Source of the DNA: Metabacillus fastidiosus NBRC 101226
Lineage (GTDB): Bacteria; Bacillota; Bacilli; Bacillales; Bacillaceae
Assembly (NCBI RefSeq): GCF_001591625.1
Contig: NZ_BCVG01000001.1
Location: 1 to 64,000 of the forward strand
Direction: 5' to 3'
Length of the DNA stretch: 64,000 bases
Below are positions 55,190-64,000 of this stretch, in pieces. The notes under the pieces are model-generated. The model did no database searches. It saw only the letters and a list, made by a program, of their open reading frames with translations, and was not told the DNA's origin. Made by a program: the position numbers and the translations under genes. The first letter of the stretch is position 1. Each line of letters begins with the position of its first letter.

Positions 55190-55224
55190 GAAAAACACTC
55201 TCCTAAAATTTGATTTTATTTAAC

Positions 55225-55530
55225 TTAATTTCTCTTTGGAGCTTGCCCAAAGTCTACTTCATACGCTTCGACTTCATACCGGGTGAGATTCATACCACCA
55301 CGTTGATAATTATGAGATCGTAGCTTTCCAGTTACTCCAATTTTTTGGCCTTTGACTAAATAATTAGCACAATATTCAGCTAAGTCACGCCAAATAACAA
55401 TTGGGATAAAATCTGTTCGTCTTGCGATGCGATCTTCTACCGCAATAACCATTTCACATTTTGCTAGCCCATCTGTATATGTAAGATGCGGGGCCTTTGT
55501 TAATCTTCCTATAGCTGAGTAAACATTCAT
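55225..55530 (-). CDS. SSB paralogue lacking the acidic tail
   Basis: 101 residues, OB fold with SAIGRLTKAPHLTYTDG, FIPIVIWRDLAEYCANYLVKGQ and VTGKLRSHNY. Ends GQAPKRN with no DDDLPF-type tip, so it may bind ssDNA without recruiting partners. ATG 55530, AGGAGAG SD. Directly after the primase gene. Confidence 0.85.
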   Translation of the reverse strand: MNVYSAIGRLTKAPHLTYTDGLAKCEMVIAVEDRIARRTDFIPIVIWRDLAEYCANYLVKGQKIGVTGKLRSHNYQRGGMNLTRYEVEAYEVDFGQAPKRN

Positions 55531-55545
55531 AAACAATCTCTCCTA

Positions 55546-55787
55546 TTAAGCAACAAGATGCAGTTTATTCAAGTCTACCAACTTTTGTTCCTTAGTACGA
55601 AGGTTAATTTCAACCGGTAATTTCCCATAAGTTAAAAGATCGTCAAGACCTTTTCCATCTTTAATATCCCAAGTCCATAAATAAACTTCGATTCCAAGAT
55701 TAATAACTTCTGTGGCAAATTCGGTTAATTTTTCGAATAGTTTTTTCTGTTTATCTTTTGATTTATCACTATCATCTTCCCGCTTAA
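55546..55787 (-). CDS. Primase, exon 3
   Basis: Last exon: rebuilt codon C|TT (Leu391), then KREDDSDKSKDKQKK and TEFATEVINLGIEVYLWTWDIKDGKGLDDLLTYG. The GxDDLL ending is typical of DUF3854/TOPRIM primase-like proteins. 80 codons including TAA. Confidence 0.75.
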
Positions 55788-58396
55788 ATAGCGATAGGTA
55801 AGGTTTTGAGACTATCTCCGCCTTTTCCCCCGCTCCACACCGTACATGAAGCTTTCACATCATACGGCGTTCCATCTAGTTAGTTACTAGTTACAAGTTC
55901 CAATCCACATATCTCACGAAGTTGGTTCAACTTCTTCAATTGTTTAGAATTCAAGTTTAAGAGATTCATGTATTTATCAATCGTTTCTAGGCTGGTTGCA
56001 TGAATTAGCTTGTGAACAAGGTTGTGCACAATAACCAAATTATTAAAACTATCATCTTTACTCACGGAATAAGGAATTTTGTGGTGACAATGCACCATAT
56101 CATGAGTCAAGAAAATCCCTGTGACTTCACATTTGCCCTCTATCATGCTGTATCTACTAATACGGTTGTCAGCATATTCGACTGATCTTTGATTAGCGAT
56201 ACCGTGTGTAAGCATATGCTGTATCTGGAACTTAATATTTGCTTTAAGCTCCTTGGAGAGTTTCTTTCTTCCTTCCTCAGTAAAAATGGTGATATTTTGG
56301 TTAAAATTCAAGTTATCCCTTTTCTTTACATCAGCAAGTGGGTATAGGTGTAATCTACCAATCTTATATGTTTTATAGTTTTTACTATAAAACTTAAGAT
56401 AAGTTGGTAAGGGATTAACCGGTTTACCATATACACTGACTCGCCTTAAACGATTGTATAGTCTTTTGCTAAGGTCGTAAGCTATTTTTGAGAACTCACT
56501 ATTAACTTGAGTGGCGACTTTAAAGTAACTATGAACACCTAGTACTACCGAATTGTACTTTACAGCGTTATGTTCCTCAGGGGCTCTTTGTAAATCAAGA
56601 ATCAGCTGCCTAATACGGTTATTGATTTGCTTAACCTTTTTAGGCTTTATACCAGTTTGAGCAACAGCTTTCTTCCCCTTTTGAACAGCCCTTATAGTAA
56701 AACCGAGAAATTCAGTTTTATTCTTCCTAAGGTTAACGATTTTAGATTTATCAGGATTTATATCTAATTTCAGTCTATCCTTTAGATATAGCCTGACAGC
56801 ATGGAACCATTTTTGAGCTGATTTCCAGTCTCTGCACATAATTTTGAAATCATCAGCATATCTGACTATGAATCCTTCTTTTAGGTTGGATTTTCTAAGT
56901 GCACGATATTTATCTGTGATCCCATAATATCTGTGTTTAGATTCGAAACCTTCCCATTGGCTATAAACCCATTGGTCTAAGTCATTGAGTACAATATTAA
57001 ATAATAGAGGTGAAATAATTCCACCTTGCGGCGTTCCTTTACTTGGGTAACCCTCGCCATGGATCTCGGCTTTCAGCATCTTCATTATTATCGCCAATAC
57101 CCTGCGGTCCCTAATGCCAATGTTCCACATCTGTTTCATGAGCAAGCTGTGGTTAACATTATCGAAGAATCCTTTTATATCAATATCAACTGCATAATGT
57201 AATTTATTGATATTTACAAGAGATTGCATTCTTGCTAGGGCATGATGTGTGCTTCTGTTAGGTCTGAATCCATAATTGTGATTATAAAATTTAGCGTCAC
57301 AAATGGGTTCGAGAACTTGTCGAAAGCACTGCTGTATAAGCCGGTCAACTATACAAGGGATACCTAATGGTCTTTTACCACCATCAGGTTTATCGATTAT
57401 GACCCTTCTGACTTTCTTAGGTCGATATCGCTCTAGCACCTTTTGTACAAGGGTTACTATTTCATCGTCACTAAGCCGTTTCAAGTAATCAATCGTTCTT
57501 CCATCTGTACCAGGTGTTTTTGAACCTTTATTACTTTTAATTGTTCGGTATGCAAGTAAGATATTATTACGAGATATGATAATCTCATAAAGTCTGTCAA
57601 AGCTTTTGCCATCCTTAGATTCCTCGAACAATTTAGTGAAAGTATCAGTCATGTCGTAGTATTCCCAGTATCGTAAGTTATGTTGCATATGGCTCACCTA
57701 CCTTTAAAAAGGTGAGTTCCCATTATCTTACTCGACCATGCAAATTGATTGAAAAGTAACTTTTATAACAGTAACTAGACTTGGGGCTGTTCCTTGCACT
57801 CCATTACAGAGTGTTTCGTCAGTCGTGCCCCTACTATCACCAGCCTAAATGAATTTCGGTGCTTGAAAGAACCTTATATCAACCTACCCCGTAACAGCGG
57901 TTATATAGTAGTGGTTGGCTTCCCCTGTTCCCTTTACTCTAGCTGTACATGTAACTTTAGGTGTCCCCTTTGAGCCTGTAAGTTTATAGGAACGTGGACT
58001 CCTATCCCGAATTTCATAACACGCAATCTTACTTTTCGGTAACTTACCTACATAATGTAGCCCTTTACGTTTCTATAAAGGTCATGGTCTAGACCCGTAC
58101 ATTCAGGGATTCGTCAGTACCTTATGGCACATTCTCACCATGGTTATTTTATAGCCCCCCGAGCTATCTCTCAGCATATCTAAGTGTTCATTAGACTTAG
58201 CTTCGATTCGCCCGACTTCACCTAGCTCTCATACAAGTTATACCTGTTAATACTTACTTGCATGTAGGAGTTCTTAGGGGTTAGTTTCAGGGAGTCATGT
58301 TCCCTTCATTCCTAACATTGAGTAAAGAGTTTCACCTACCAATTAGGTAAGCTATCTCATTTCGTCAAATGCGACTTATAGAGAAACAGGTCGCAC
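55788..58396 (-). mobile_element. Group II intron B (primase, second intron)
   Basis: 2609 nt, sense orientation. Starts GTGCGACC at 58396, ends CTTACCTATC-GCTAT at 55788, with a domain V-like hairpin near 55835-55870 and a full maturase ORF. Inserted directly after the DxD codons of the TOPRIM domain (D387, D389). Confidence 0.8.
55880..57688 (-). CDS. ltrA: Group II intron reverse transcriptase/maturase B
   Basis: 602 residues: RT domain with YADDF, domain X, and HNH-type end (CEVTGIF, HCHHKIP, HKLIHA). Start ATG 57688 after AGGTGAG. Closest to maturase C by eye, with A more distant. Confidence 0.9.
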   Translation of the reverse strand: MQHNLRYWEYYDMTDTFTKLFEESKDGKSFDRLYEIIISRNNILLAYRTIKSNKGSKTPGTDGRTIDYLKRLSDDEIVTLVQKVLERYRPKKVRRVIIDKPDGGKRPLGIPCIVDRLIQQCFRQVLEPICDAKFYNHNYGFRPNRSTHHALARMQSLVNINKLHYAVDIDIKGFFDNVNHSLLMKQMWNIGIRDRRVLAIIMKMLKAEIHGEGYPSKGTPQGGIISPLLFNIVLNDLDQWVYSQWEGFESKHRYYGITDKYRALRKSNLKEGFIVRYADDFKIMCRDWKSAQKWFHAVRLYLKDRLKLDINPDKSKIVNLRKNKTEFLGFTIRAVQKGKKAVAQTGIKPKKVKQINNRIRQLILDLQRAPEEHNAVKYNSVVLGVHSYFKVATQVNSEFSKIAYDLSKRLYNRLRRVSVYGKPVNPLPTYLKFYSKNYKTYKIGRLHLYPLADVKKRDNLNFNQNITIFTEEGRKKLSKELKANIKFQIQHMLTHGIANQRSVEYADNRISRYSMIEGKCEVTGIFLTHDMVHCHHKIPYSVSKDDSFNNLVIVHNLVHKLIHATSLETIDKYMNLLNLNSKQLKKLNQLREICGLELVTSN

Positions 58397-58531
58397 GAGT
58401 ATCCATATCATAAGCTAAGATGAATTTTTTGGTTTCCCATTCTCTTATTAGGGGAATAACTTCTCTAAAATTTCCAACTCCGGGTACGCCAATAACCGTT
58501 GTTTTTAACTTATTAGCAGCAATTTGGCTTT
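58397..58531 (-). CDS. Primase, exon 2
   Basis: 135-nt internal exon between two introns. Supplies K346 (codon A|AA), SQIAANKLKTTVIGVPGVGN and FILAYDMDT, i.e. the TOPRIM strand with D387 and D389. Frames at both junctions close exactly. Confidence 0.75.
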
Positions 58532-61186
58532 GTGACGATAGGTAAGGCCTTGATTGGGATCTTAACCTTTTCCCCCGTCTCACACCGTACGTGCGAGTTT
58601 CCCCGCATACGGCGTTCCATCTTTGATTAGATGCTGATAGCCTCCAATTTACAACGCTTGCGATATCTGTTTAATTTATCAAGTTGTTTGTAATCCAACT
58701 TGAATTCCGCAAGGAGTTCTTTAATCGTTTCAGATTTTGTGGCATGAACCAGTTTATGAATCCCTTTATGAACAATACGGAGATTCTTAAATTCATCAGT
58801 TCCGCCAAGACTACGAGGTTTATAGTGATGGCAATGAACATCATTTGCAAATAAGAATATTCCACTTATTTCGCATTTTCCTAATTTCATAGAATAACGA
58901 GAGATTCTGTTATCAAGATATTCCATAGATCGCCCTGAATATTTATCCATTGATAATCTAAGGACTTCTCTGTAAACATCACCGTAAAGTTTCTTATGAA
59001 GTCGCTCTCTACCTTTCATAGTGAAAGGAGTTGTCTCCTGTGAAAAGTTCATAGGAGGAACGTGATTCTGAGCAACTAAGGGAAAAAGATGAATTGTTCC
59101 GATAACCCAAGTTTTCCTATTCAAATTACCAAAACGCTTTTGATAAGTGATAGTAGGATTTTTAGGTCGTTCGAAATTGCCGATTTTCTTGAAACGATTA
59201 TGCATGAGTACTCGCAAGTCATAGGATAATCTGTTCAAATCTTTGTAAATATGTGTGGCGATTCTAAAGTAATCATGGATACCTAAGATAAAAGAGTTAA
59301 ATCGTTGACAATTTGCCTTAGTCGGGTTTTTCGTAACAGTCTTGATGTGGACTACAGCTTGTTCTTTGGTTTGTTTCAATTTCTTAGGTCGTATGTTACT
59401 TTTCGTTACAAACTTTTTACCTTTCTTTATAAGGGAAAGAGTGAATCCGAGAAATTCCGTTTTTCGCTTACGAAGGTTGACTACACCCGATTTTTCAGGA
59501 GATATATCAAGCCCTAGTCTATTTTTGAGATATCCAACTACAGCGTGATACCATTTCCAAGCTGATTTATGGTCTTTAGCAAAGATTTTAAAATCATCTG
59601 CATATCGGACAATAAATCCTGCTTTTAATTTGATTTTTGTCGCCATAATTTTATATTTCATTTGTCTAGGCTGTTTATATTTACCTGCTTCTTTTATTTT
59701 AAATTTCTCAAATTGTCCAGCTACCCATTGATCAAGTTCGTTAAGAACGATATTGGATAGCAGCGGTGATAAAATCCCGCCTTGAGGAGTACCTTTTGTC
59801 GGAACACCCTCGCCTTTTATTGGAGTCTTGAGCATTTTCATAATAATCGCAAGCACTTTTCTATCTCTGATGCCGATATTCCATAATTGCTTCATTAATT
59901 TCGTATGATTGACGTTATCGAAGAATCCTTTAATGTCGATGTCCACGCAGTAATGATAGTGAGATATGTTCATTAAACTCATAGCTCGTGATACTGCATG
60001 GTGGGTAGTTCTAGCAGGTCTGAAACCGTAACTGTGATTATAAAATCTAGCTTCACAAATAGGTTCAAGAATTTGCTTAAACATTTGTTGGATAAGTCGA
60101 TCAATCATATTTGGAATACCGAGAGATCGAAGTTCCCCGTTAGCTTTTGGAATAAATACTCGTTTAACTGATTTAGGTTTATAATTGGAAAGTTTATTAC
60201 GAATTAATTCTATGAAATCTATGCGATTTATAGTTTTATAATGTCCAATCGTAAACGAATCTGTGCCAGGTGTATTTGAGCCACTATTACTCTTTATAGT
60301 TCTATAAGCAAGAAGAATATTTTCTTCACTTATAATAAGGTCATAAAGTTTGTTAAAGTTTTTGCCTTCCATACTTTCTTTATAGAGATTTGAGAACAGT
60401 TCAGTTGTTCCGTAATATTCCCAATGTCGCAAGGTTGTCTGTATCATGGATACCAACTCCTTTCGGATAGATATTTCCCATGCTCTTACCAGACCCATAC
60501 AGTTCAATTGGTTGTTATCTAACTTTCTAAAACAAAGACTAGTGGCTATCCCTCCGCAAGCATTACCTTGCATCAACGGTACTATGCCACCACCTTCATC
60601 GAAGTAAAGAGATTTAATACTGCTTATGCAGATTTATTTTCACACCATGCCCTTTGATAGAGGTTGAATACATGTCCTCGATTTACAACGTTCCATTTTC
60701 TCTAGCCATCAGTGTAAACGGTAGGTGCTTGCTATGAGCCCGATAATCAACGATAGCGTCATTGCTCGCTATACCGACTTTCATAAACACAATTCTTACT
60801 CATCGGCGGATTATCTCTCTGCAATCAGCGGCAACAGCATTTCTACTGTTTAGGCGTCAGGACCCGTACATTCGCAAGTTCGTCAGATCCTTGATTGAAT
60901 CATTCTCACCATGGTTTACTTTTCGGCACCCAGGTCTATAGGATTCACCAACTACCGCTAGTCAGCTTTCCTCGGCTTGAGCCGTTAGGGAATCTCTCAA
61001 CCATTCTTCACCTAGCTTCGAACATTGACTACCTATCAAATATTCAATGCACGTAGGAGTATTAGGCAGGCGTTTCGGGTAAGCATGACTACCCTCATTC
61101 CACCAGTCAAGAAAATAGTTGTAATTATACAAATTGTATAATCCACTCATTTCGCGCTTAAGCACTTATAGAGTAACGTTTCGCAC
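58532..61186 (-). mobile_element. Group II intron C (primase, first intron)
   Basis: 2655 nt, sense orientation. Starts GTGCGAAACG at 61186, ends CTTACCTATC-GTCAC at 58532, domain V near 58575-58612 (GCCGTATGCGGGG...CGCACGTACGG). Inserted inside the Lys codon next to the TOPRIM glutamate motif. Confidence 0.8.
58627..60447 (-). CDS. ltrA: Group II intron reverse transcriptase/maturase C
   Basis: 606 residues: RT domain with YADDF, domain X and HNH-type end (CEISGIF, HCHHYKP, HKLVHA). ATG 60447 chosen because AAAGGAG lies 10 nt upstream; a longer frame to 60576 lacks an SD. Confidence 0.9.
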   Translation of the reverse strand: MIQTTLRHWEYYGTTELFSNLYKESMEGKNFNKLYDLIISEENILLAYRTIKSNSGSNTPGTDSFTIGHYKTINRIDFIELIRNKLSNYKPKSVKRVFIPKANGELRSLGIPNMIDRLIQQMFKQILEPICEARFYNHSYGFRPARTTHHAVSRAMSLMNISHYHYCVDIDIKGFFDNVNHTKLMKQLWNIGIRDRKVLAIIMKMLKTPIKGEGVPTKGTPQGGILSPLLSNIVLNELDQWVAGQFEKFKIKEAGKYKQPRQMKYKIMATKIKLKAGFIVRYADDFKIFAKDHKSAWKWYHAVVGYLKNRLGLDISPEKSGVVNLRKRKTEFLGFTLSLIKKGKKFVTKSNIRPKKLKQTKEQAVVHIKTVTKNPTKANCQRFNSFILGIHDYFRIATHIYKDLNRLSYDLRVLMHNRFKKIGNFERPKNPTITYQKRFGNLNRKTWVIGTIHLFPLVAQNHVPPMNFSQETTPFTMKGRERLHKKLYGDVYREVLRLSMDKYSGRSMEYLDNRISRYSMKLGKCEISGIFLFANDVHCHHYKPRSLGGTDEFKNLRIVHKGIHKLVHATKSETIKELLAEFKLDYKQLDKLNRYRKRCKLEAISI

Positions 61187-62222
61187 TGTGTTCTCCTTCA
61201 GTTGCTACAACGACATCAACTTTATATATTGCTGATAAGTCAGTACCGACTTCCCAAGTTTTAATTTGAGACACTGGAGGAACAACATTTATAGGAGCTC
61301 CGCTTGAAACCCCATTGCGTCGTAAGCGGTATTTTTCCTTTTCAATGGCTGTATTATCTTGTGAAGAAAACCAAATATATTTTGGATTTCCTTCATCCCG
61401 TCTTACTCGTAATCGGACGATGTAGCCATTATGGTCTCTTACAGGAATAAAATATCCTTTACTTGCAGATATGGTCCAAAGCCAATATCCTCTTCCTTCA
61501 TTGTCCTTTTCGATTAATTCTGCTGGATATTGCGCAGCAATATTGTCTGGAATTAAACGTTGAGAAAAGCCAGGTACCCGATCTAAGGGATAACTTCTAG
61601 CGATAAGTTCTTTTAAAATGCTATATAACGTTTCTTCTGCAGGTACAGATCTTAATCCGATAGTCGTAATATCTTCTTTCGAATATTTACGTTCTTGTAG
61701 CCATTCCAAACCATGTTCTTTATAGACAGGACACAATGATAAAAAAGCGCGATAAACCGCATCACAAATTTTTATTGACTGAGGTTCTAATTCTTTAGGT
61801 TGTGGGTTTCTTGGTACATATGATGTGGTACCAGATGGTTGAACATAAGAACCGTCATCATACTGAATTTGAATTCCCATAAGATCTGCAATTTTGGTGA
61901 CTACAAGAGGAAAGTTCTTTCGGTCCTCTTTGTTGGTCTTATCATATGCTCTTCCATATTCATGCCAATAATAATAAGAAAAGGCATTAGATCCTCCAGC
62001 TCCACAACCGCCGCCGCCAAAACATTTAAAAAGATTTTTATTGGGCTCAATATAGGAATCTGGTGTGTTTTCATGATGATCTGGATTAGGACAGTATATT
62101 TGATATTGCTTTCCTACCCTCTTTGGATGATCACCAAGTACATTTGCTAAGTCAAGAATTGGAATGGAGTTAATAATATCCAATGTTTCTTGACTAATTC
62201 TTTTACGTTGAGTTTTCTCCAT
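61187..62222 (-). CDS. Primase, exon 1 (CHC2 zinc finger/TOPRIM)
   Basis: 345 codons plus one base. CHC2-type zinc finger with C44, H49/H50, C67 and C73; a linker; then the start of a TOPRIM/DUF3854 domain ending TEGEH (341-345). Spliced product 470 residues: a DnaG-like plasmid primase. ATG with AGGAGG, 11 nt spacing. First gene of the primase-SSB-SSB-DUF5983-dnaN unit. Confidence 0.8.
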
Positions 62223-62370
62223 AAAAAAATTCCTCCTAAAAAAGTTTTAAAGATTTGAGTAAAAAAAAACACTCCTTGAATAATCGAATAGTTTGTATCT
62301 AATAAAGATACTTCGATCACTCAAGGAGTGTTTTAAACAAAAATAATATTCTCCCTCATGGGTGAATACA
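62223..62370 (-). promoter_or_regulatory. Attenuator leader 10 (primase/dnaN unit)
   Basis: Hairpin 62348-62367, minus strand ATTCACCC, loop ATGA, GGGAGAAT, A.A mismatch. Terminator 62260-62333 with CTTGAGTGATCGAAG facing TTCGATTATTCAAG and T9. The only leader with loop ATGA. Confidence 0.65.
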
Positions 62371-62933
62371 AATAAATAAGTAAATTTAAAAAAAGTATAG
62401 CATATTTTACTAAGTTTGAACAATTTTTCTTTGAAGACTTTTAAAGAATTATATATGACTAATCTTTTTCTTCTTCATTCTTTTTATTTTGTAAAAAAAC
62501 AAATAAAAATAAAAATAGCAATAATTAATAATAAAGAAAAACAATTTTAATAATAAAAAACTCAATAATTAATAATAAAGAAACTAATGAAAAGACGCTA
62601 GACTGTTGATATATAAGGATTTAAAGGCTCTTTAACAGACTAAAGAATCAAAATATCTACTTTTAAACATTATTACAAATCAGATATTCAGTTATTAAGA
62701 GTCCTTTTAATCAATTATTCATTATTTCCACAAAAATTAATAAAAATTATTAACTAATCCACAAAAGGTTTCACGTAATAAAGATCGAAAAAAAAGCCTC
62801 TTTCTTTAAAGAGGACAGTTTGTTGAGATTTGAATTATTAAAATAGGAACTCCAAGAGAATCTTTCATTTTAGAAAGGAAACAGCAGCGGCCCTGTTAAA
62901 TGTTGAATTTTTAACAAGGCTGAGAACAATTAT
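62371..62933. other. AT-rich intergenic region
   Basis: No gene. A 21-bp direct repeat starting CAATAATTAATAATAAAG occurs at 62519 and 62563. TAATCCACA at 62755 is one mismatch from a DnaA box. Terminator-like stems at 62790-62818 (GCCTCTTT/AAAGAGG) and 62890-62921 (GCCCTGTTAAA/TTTAACAAGGC). Confidence 0.5.
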
Positions 62934-64000
62934 TTATTTTTTCTTTCTTCTAATCTTATCTTTCCTTATTTCTAGTTTAATGAATTTAGGCGGCTCCTTC
63001 TTTTCATTAGAATAGGCAACAATTGCCTCACTTATTGGTTCCAGATAAGGGTTAGCTGTTGTTGCAGTTTCAAATAAAGTCATTCGCAACATATGACGCA
63101 TAAATGCACCTAAAGATTTAATTTGATTACTTGGATCATGTTTTTCATTTTCCCTGTATTGATAAATCATCTCGTTTAACGAATGATTAAATACATTAAG
63201 CATCATTTTGTTGCGTGTATATATATCTTTTGCTGTCGAATATACATCCGTATAGTATTTTAATGAATTAATAACTTCTTCTTTGAAAGCACGAGTGATG
63301 TCTTTTATATCATTTGCAGAGTGTTTTACTCTTTCTGTAGACAATTTAAAAGTAGTTTCTTTTCGAACAGCTGCTTCAATTTCATATGTATCATACTCAT
63401 CTTCTAGCTCATAAATTATATCCGGATTAATTTTCACGTTAAACATTTCAATAACAATCTGAATAGGATTATTTTTCTTACGTGTAGCAACTCGGTCGAT
63501 TTTTGGTTGTCTCTCTCTATAATCTAGTGCTTCAAATGAAAAGAATTCTTTTATTAATTCCATCCATTGGCGTACTTTTAAAGCACTTTTCTTCATTTTC
63601 TCTTTCATTTTCTTCATAGAACGAGATATACCATCGTATACTTGTTCACCGCGAGTATTGACTACCCTTGTAAATGTATTGAATAAATCAAGCAGCATAA
63701 GAAGACCGTTAGAGTCCCTTGCTGATACAAGCATTTTTAAAACATGGCTAGTTAGCAGTTTAAAAGGGATTTTAAAATAATTTAAGCTTGTCATGTTGTT
63801 TTTTTGTTTGTTTATTTCAGGAGAATTCCATTTTTCATATCCGATAATTTCATAAAAAGGAATATTGTCGATAATAACTTCACGCATGAAGCCGCGATTA
63901 AACAATACTTCCCTTCCAGTATGTATAGTGGAGTAAGGGATTCCTGTTTTAGTGGAAAATGTTGTTAAGGAGAAATCATTTGCACGGATTCTACCAAAAT
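62934..64000 (-). CDS. Hypothetical protein, 5' end outside window
   Basis: At least 355 residues; the frame stays open to base 64000 (beginning FGRIRANDF), so the Met at 63905 is not the true start. Basic, helical, with a Lys-rich C-terminus (RKDKIRRKKK). No family recognised. Confidence 0.65.
   Translation of the reverse strand, partial: FGRIRANDFSLTTFSTKTGIPYSTIHTGREVLFNRGFMREVIIDNIPFYEIIGYEKWNSPEINKQKNNMTSLNYFKIPFKLLTSHVLKMLVSARDSNGLLMLLDLFNTFTRVVNTRGEQVYDGISRSMKKMKEKMKKSALKVRQWMELIKEFFSFEALDYRERQPKIDRVATRKKNNPIQIVIEMFNVKINPDIIYELEDEYDTYEIEAAVRKETTFKLSTERVKHSANDIKDITRAFKEEVINSLKYYTDVYSTAKDIYTRNKMMLNVFNHSLNEMIYQYRENEKHDPSNQIKSLGAFMRHMLRMTLFETATTANPYLEPISEAIVAYSNEKKEPPKFIKLEIRKDKIRRKKK

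Noticed and set aside
58365-58583. Independent 72-codon gene
   Set aside because: Both ends are intron sequence; the core is primase exon 2.
13427-62370. Leaders as T-boxes or a known metabolite riboswitch
   Set aside because: Too short, no specifier loop or T-box sequence, and the genes served share no metabolic pathway.
62519-62763. Second origin suggested by direct repeats and a near-DnaA box
   Set aside because: Only one repeat pair and one imperfect box; not enough evidence.
1-64000. tRNA, rRNA or CRISPR features
   Set aside because: None recognised on either strand.

Overview
The window looks like part of a large low-GC plasmid, or phage-plasmid, of a Bacillaceae host (Bacillus or Priestia type). 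Evidence: AT-rich sequence with strong AAGGAGG ribosome-binding sites, almost all genes on the minus strand, an iteron-flanked Rep_3-type initiator (about 30.1-32.0 kb), and a plasmid-borne replication set: tau/gamma (dnaX), delta-prime (holB), a canonical and a divergent sliding clamp, two SSBs, a CHC2/TOPRIM primase, a SNF2-type helicase, a 5'-3' exonuclease and a RecB-like nuclease. No DNA polymerase, virion or conjugation gene is recognisable here.

Layout. 0.36-7.25 kb: seven one-gene cassettes separated by eight 28-bp sites that read as XerC/XerD (dif-like) sites, all in one orientation. Cargo is a HAD phosphatase, an alpha/beta hydrolase, two SMI1/KNR4 immunity-like proteins, a lipoprotein and two unknowns. 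8-15 kb: unknown gene, acidic repeat protein, helicase, divergent clamp, holB. 15.3-20.3 kb: a 1660-residue protein with a MACPF-like signature on the plus strand. 20.4-27.3 kb: dnaX, an E1/ThiF-like protein, a JAMM/JAB peptidase gene split by a group II intron, and a small ubiquitin-like candidate; with the PRTRC-B-like gene at 34-35 kb these resemble the PRTRC system. 28-38 kb: PP-loop enzyme, origin and Rep, DpdA/TGT-like protein, PRTRC-B-like protein, exonuclease and small unknowns. 38-44 kb: membrane protein, Fic protein, RecB-like nuclease, unknown pair. 44.6-47.5 kb: a self-contained MerR regulon (cupin, acetyltransferase, MerR, SDR). 47.9-52.6 kb: duplicated membrane-protein module, DNA methyltransferase, small genes. 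52.6-62.2 kb: dnaN, two SSBs and a primase gene split by two group II introns. 62.9-64 kb: the 3' part of an unknown gene that runs off the window.

How it fits together. Ten transcription units, on both strands, begin with the same RNA architecture: a short hairpin with an ANGC tetraloop and usually one A.A mismatch, about 20-35 nt of linker, a long intrinsic terminator with a recurring AGTGA-type internal loop, then a conserved ACTTTTTTAAGGAGG ribosome-binding region. This looks like a plasmid-wide attenuation or antitermination regulon covering replication and ubiquitin-like genes. Several plasmid proteins carry clamp-binding-like peptides (QLTLF, QMPLF, QLMLVF, QVNLF, QLTIF), suggesting assembly on plasmid-encoded clamps. 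Splicing of the three group II introns is predicted to restore the JAB and primase reading frames exactly.

The Xer cassette array, the attenuator regulon, the PRTRC-like ubiquitin system and the multiply intron-split primase are the most noteworthy findings. All functional statements come from reading motifs; no database search was run.
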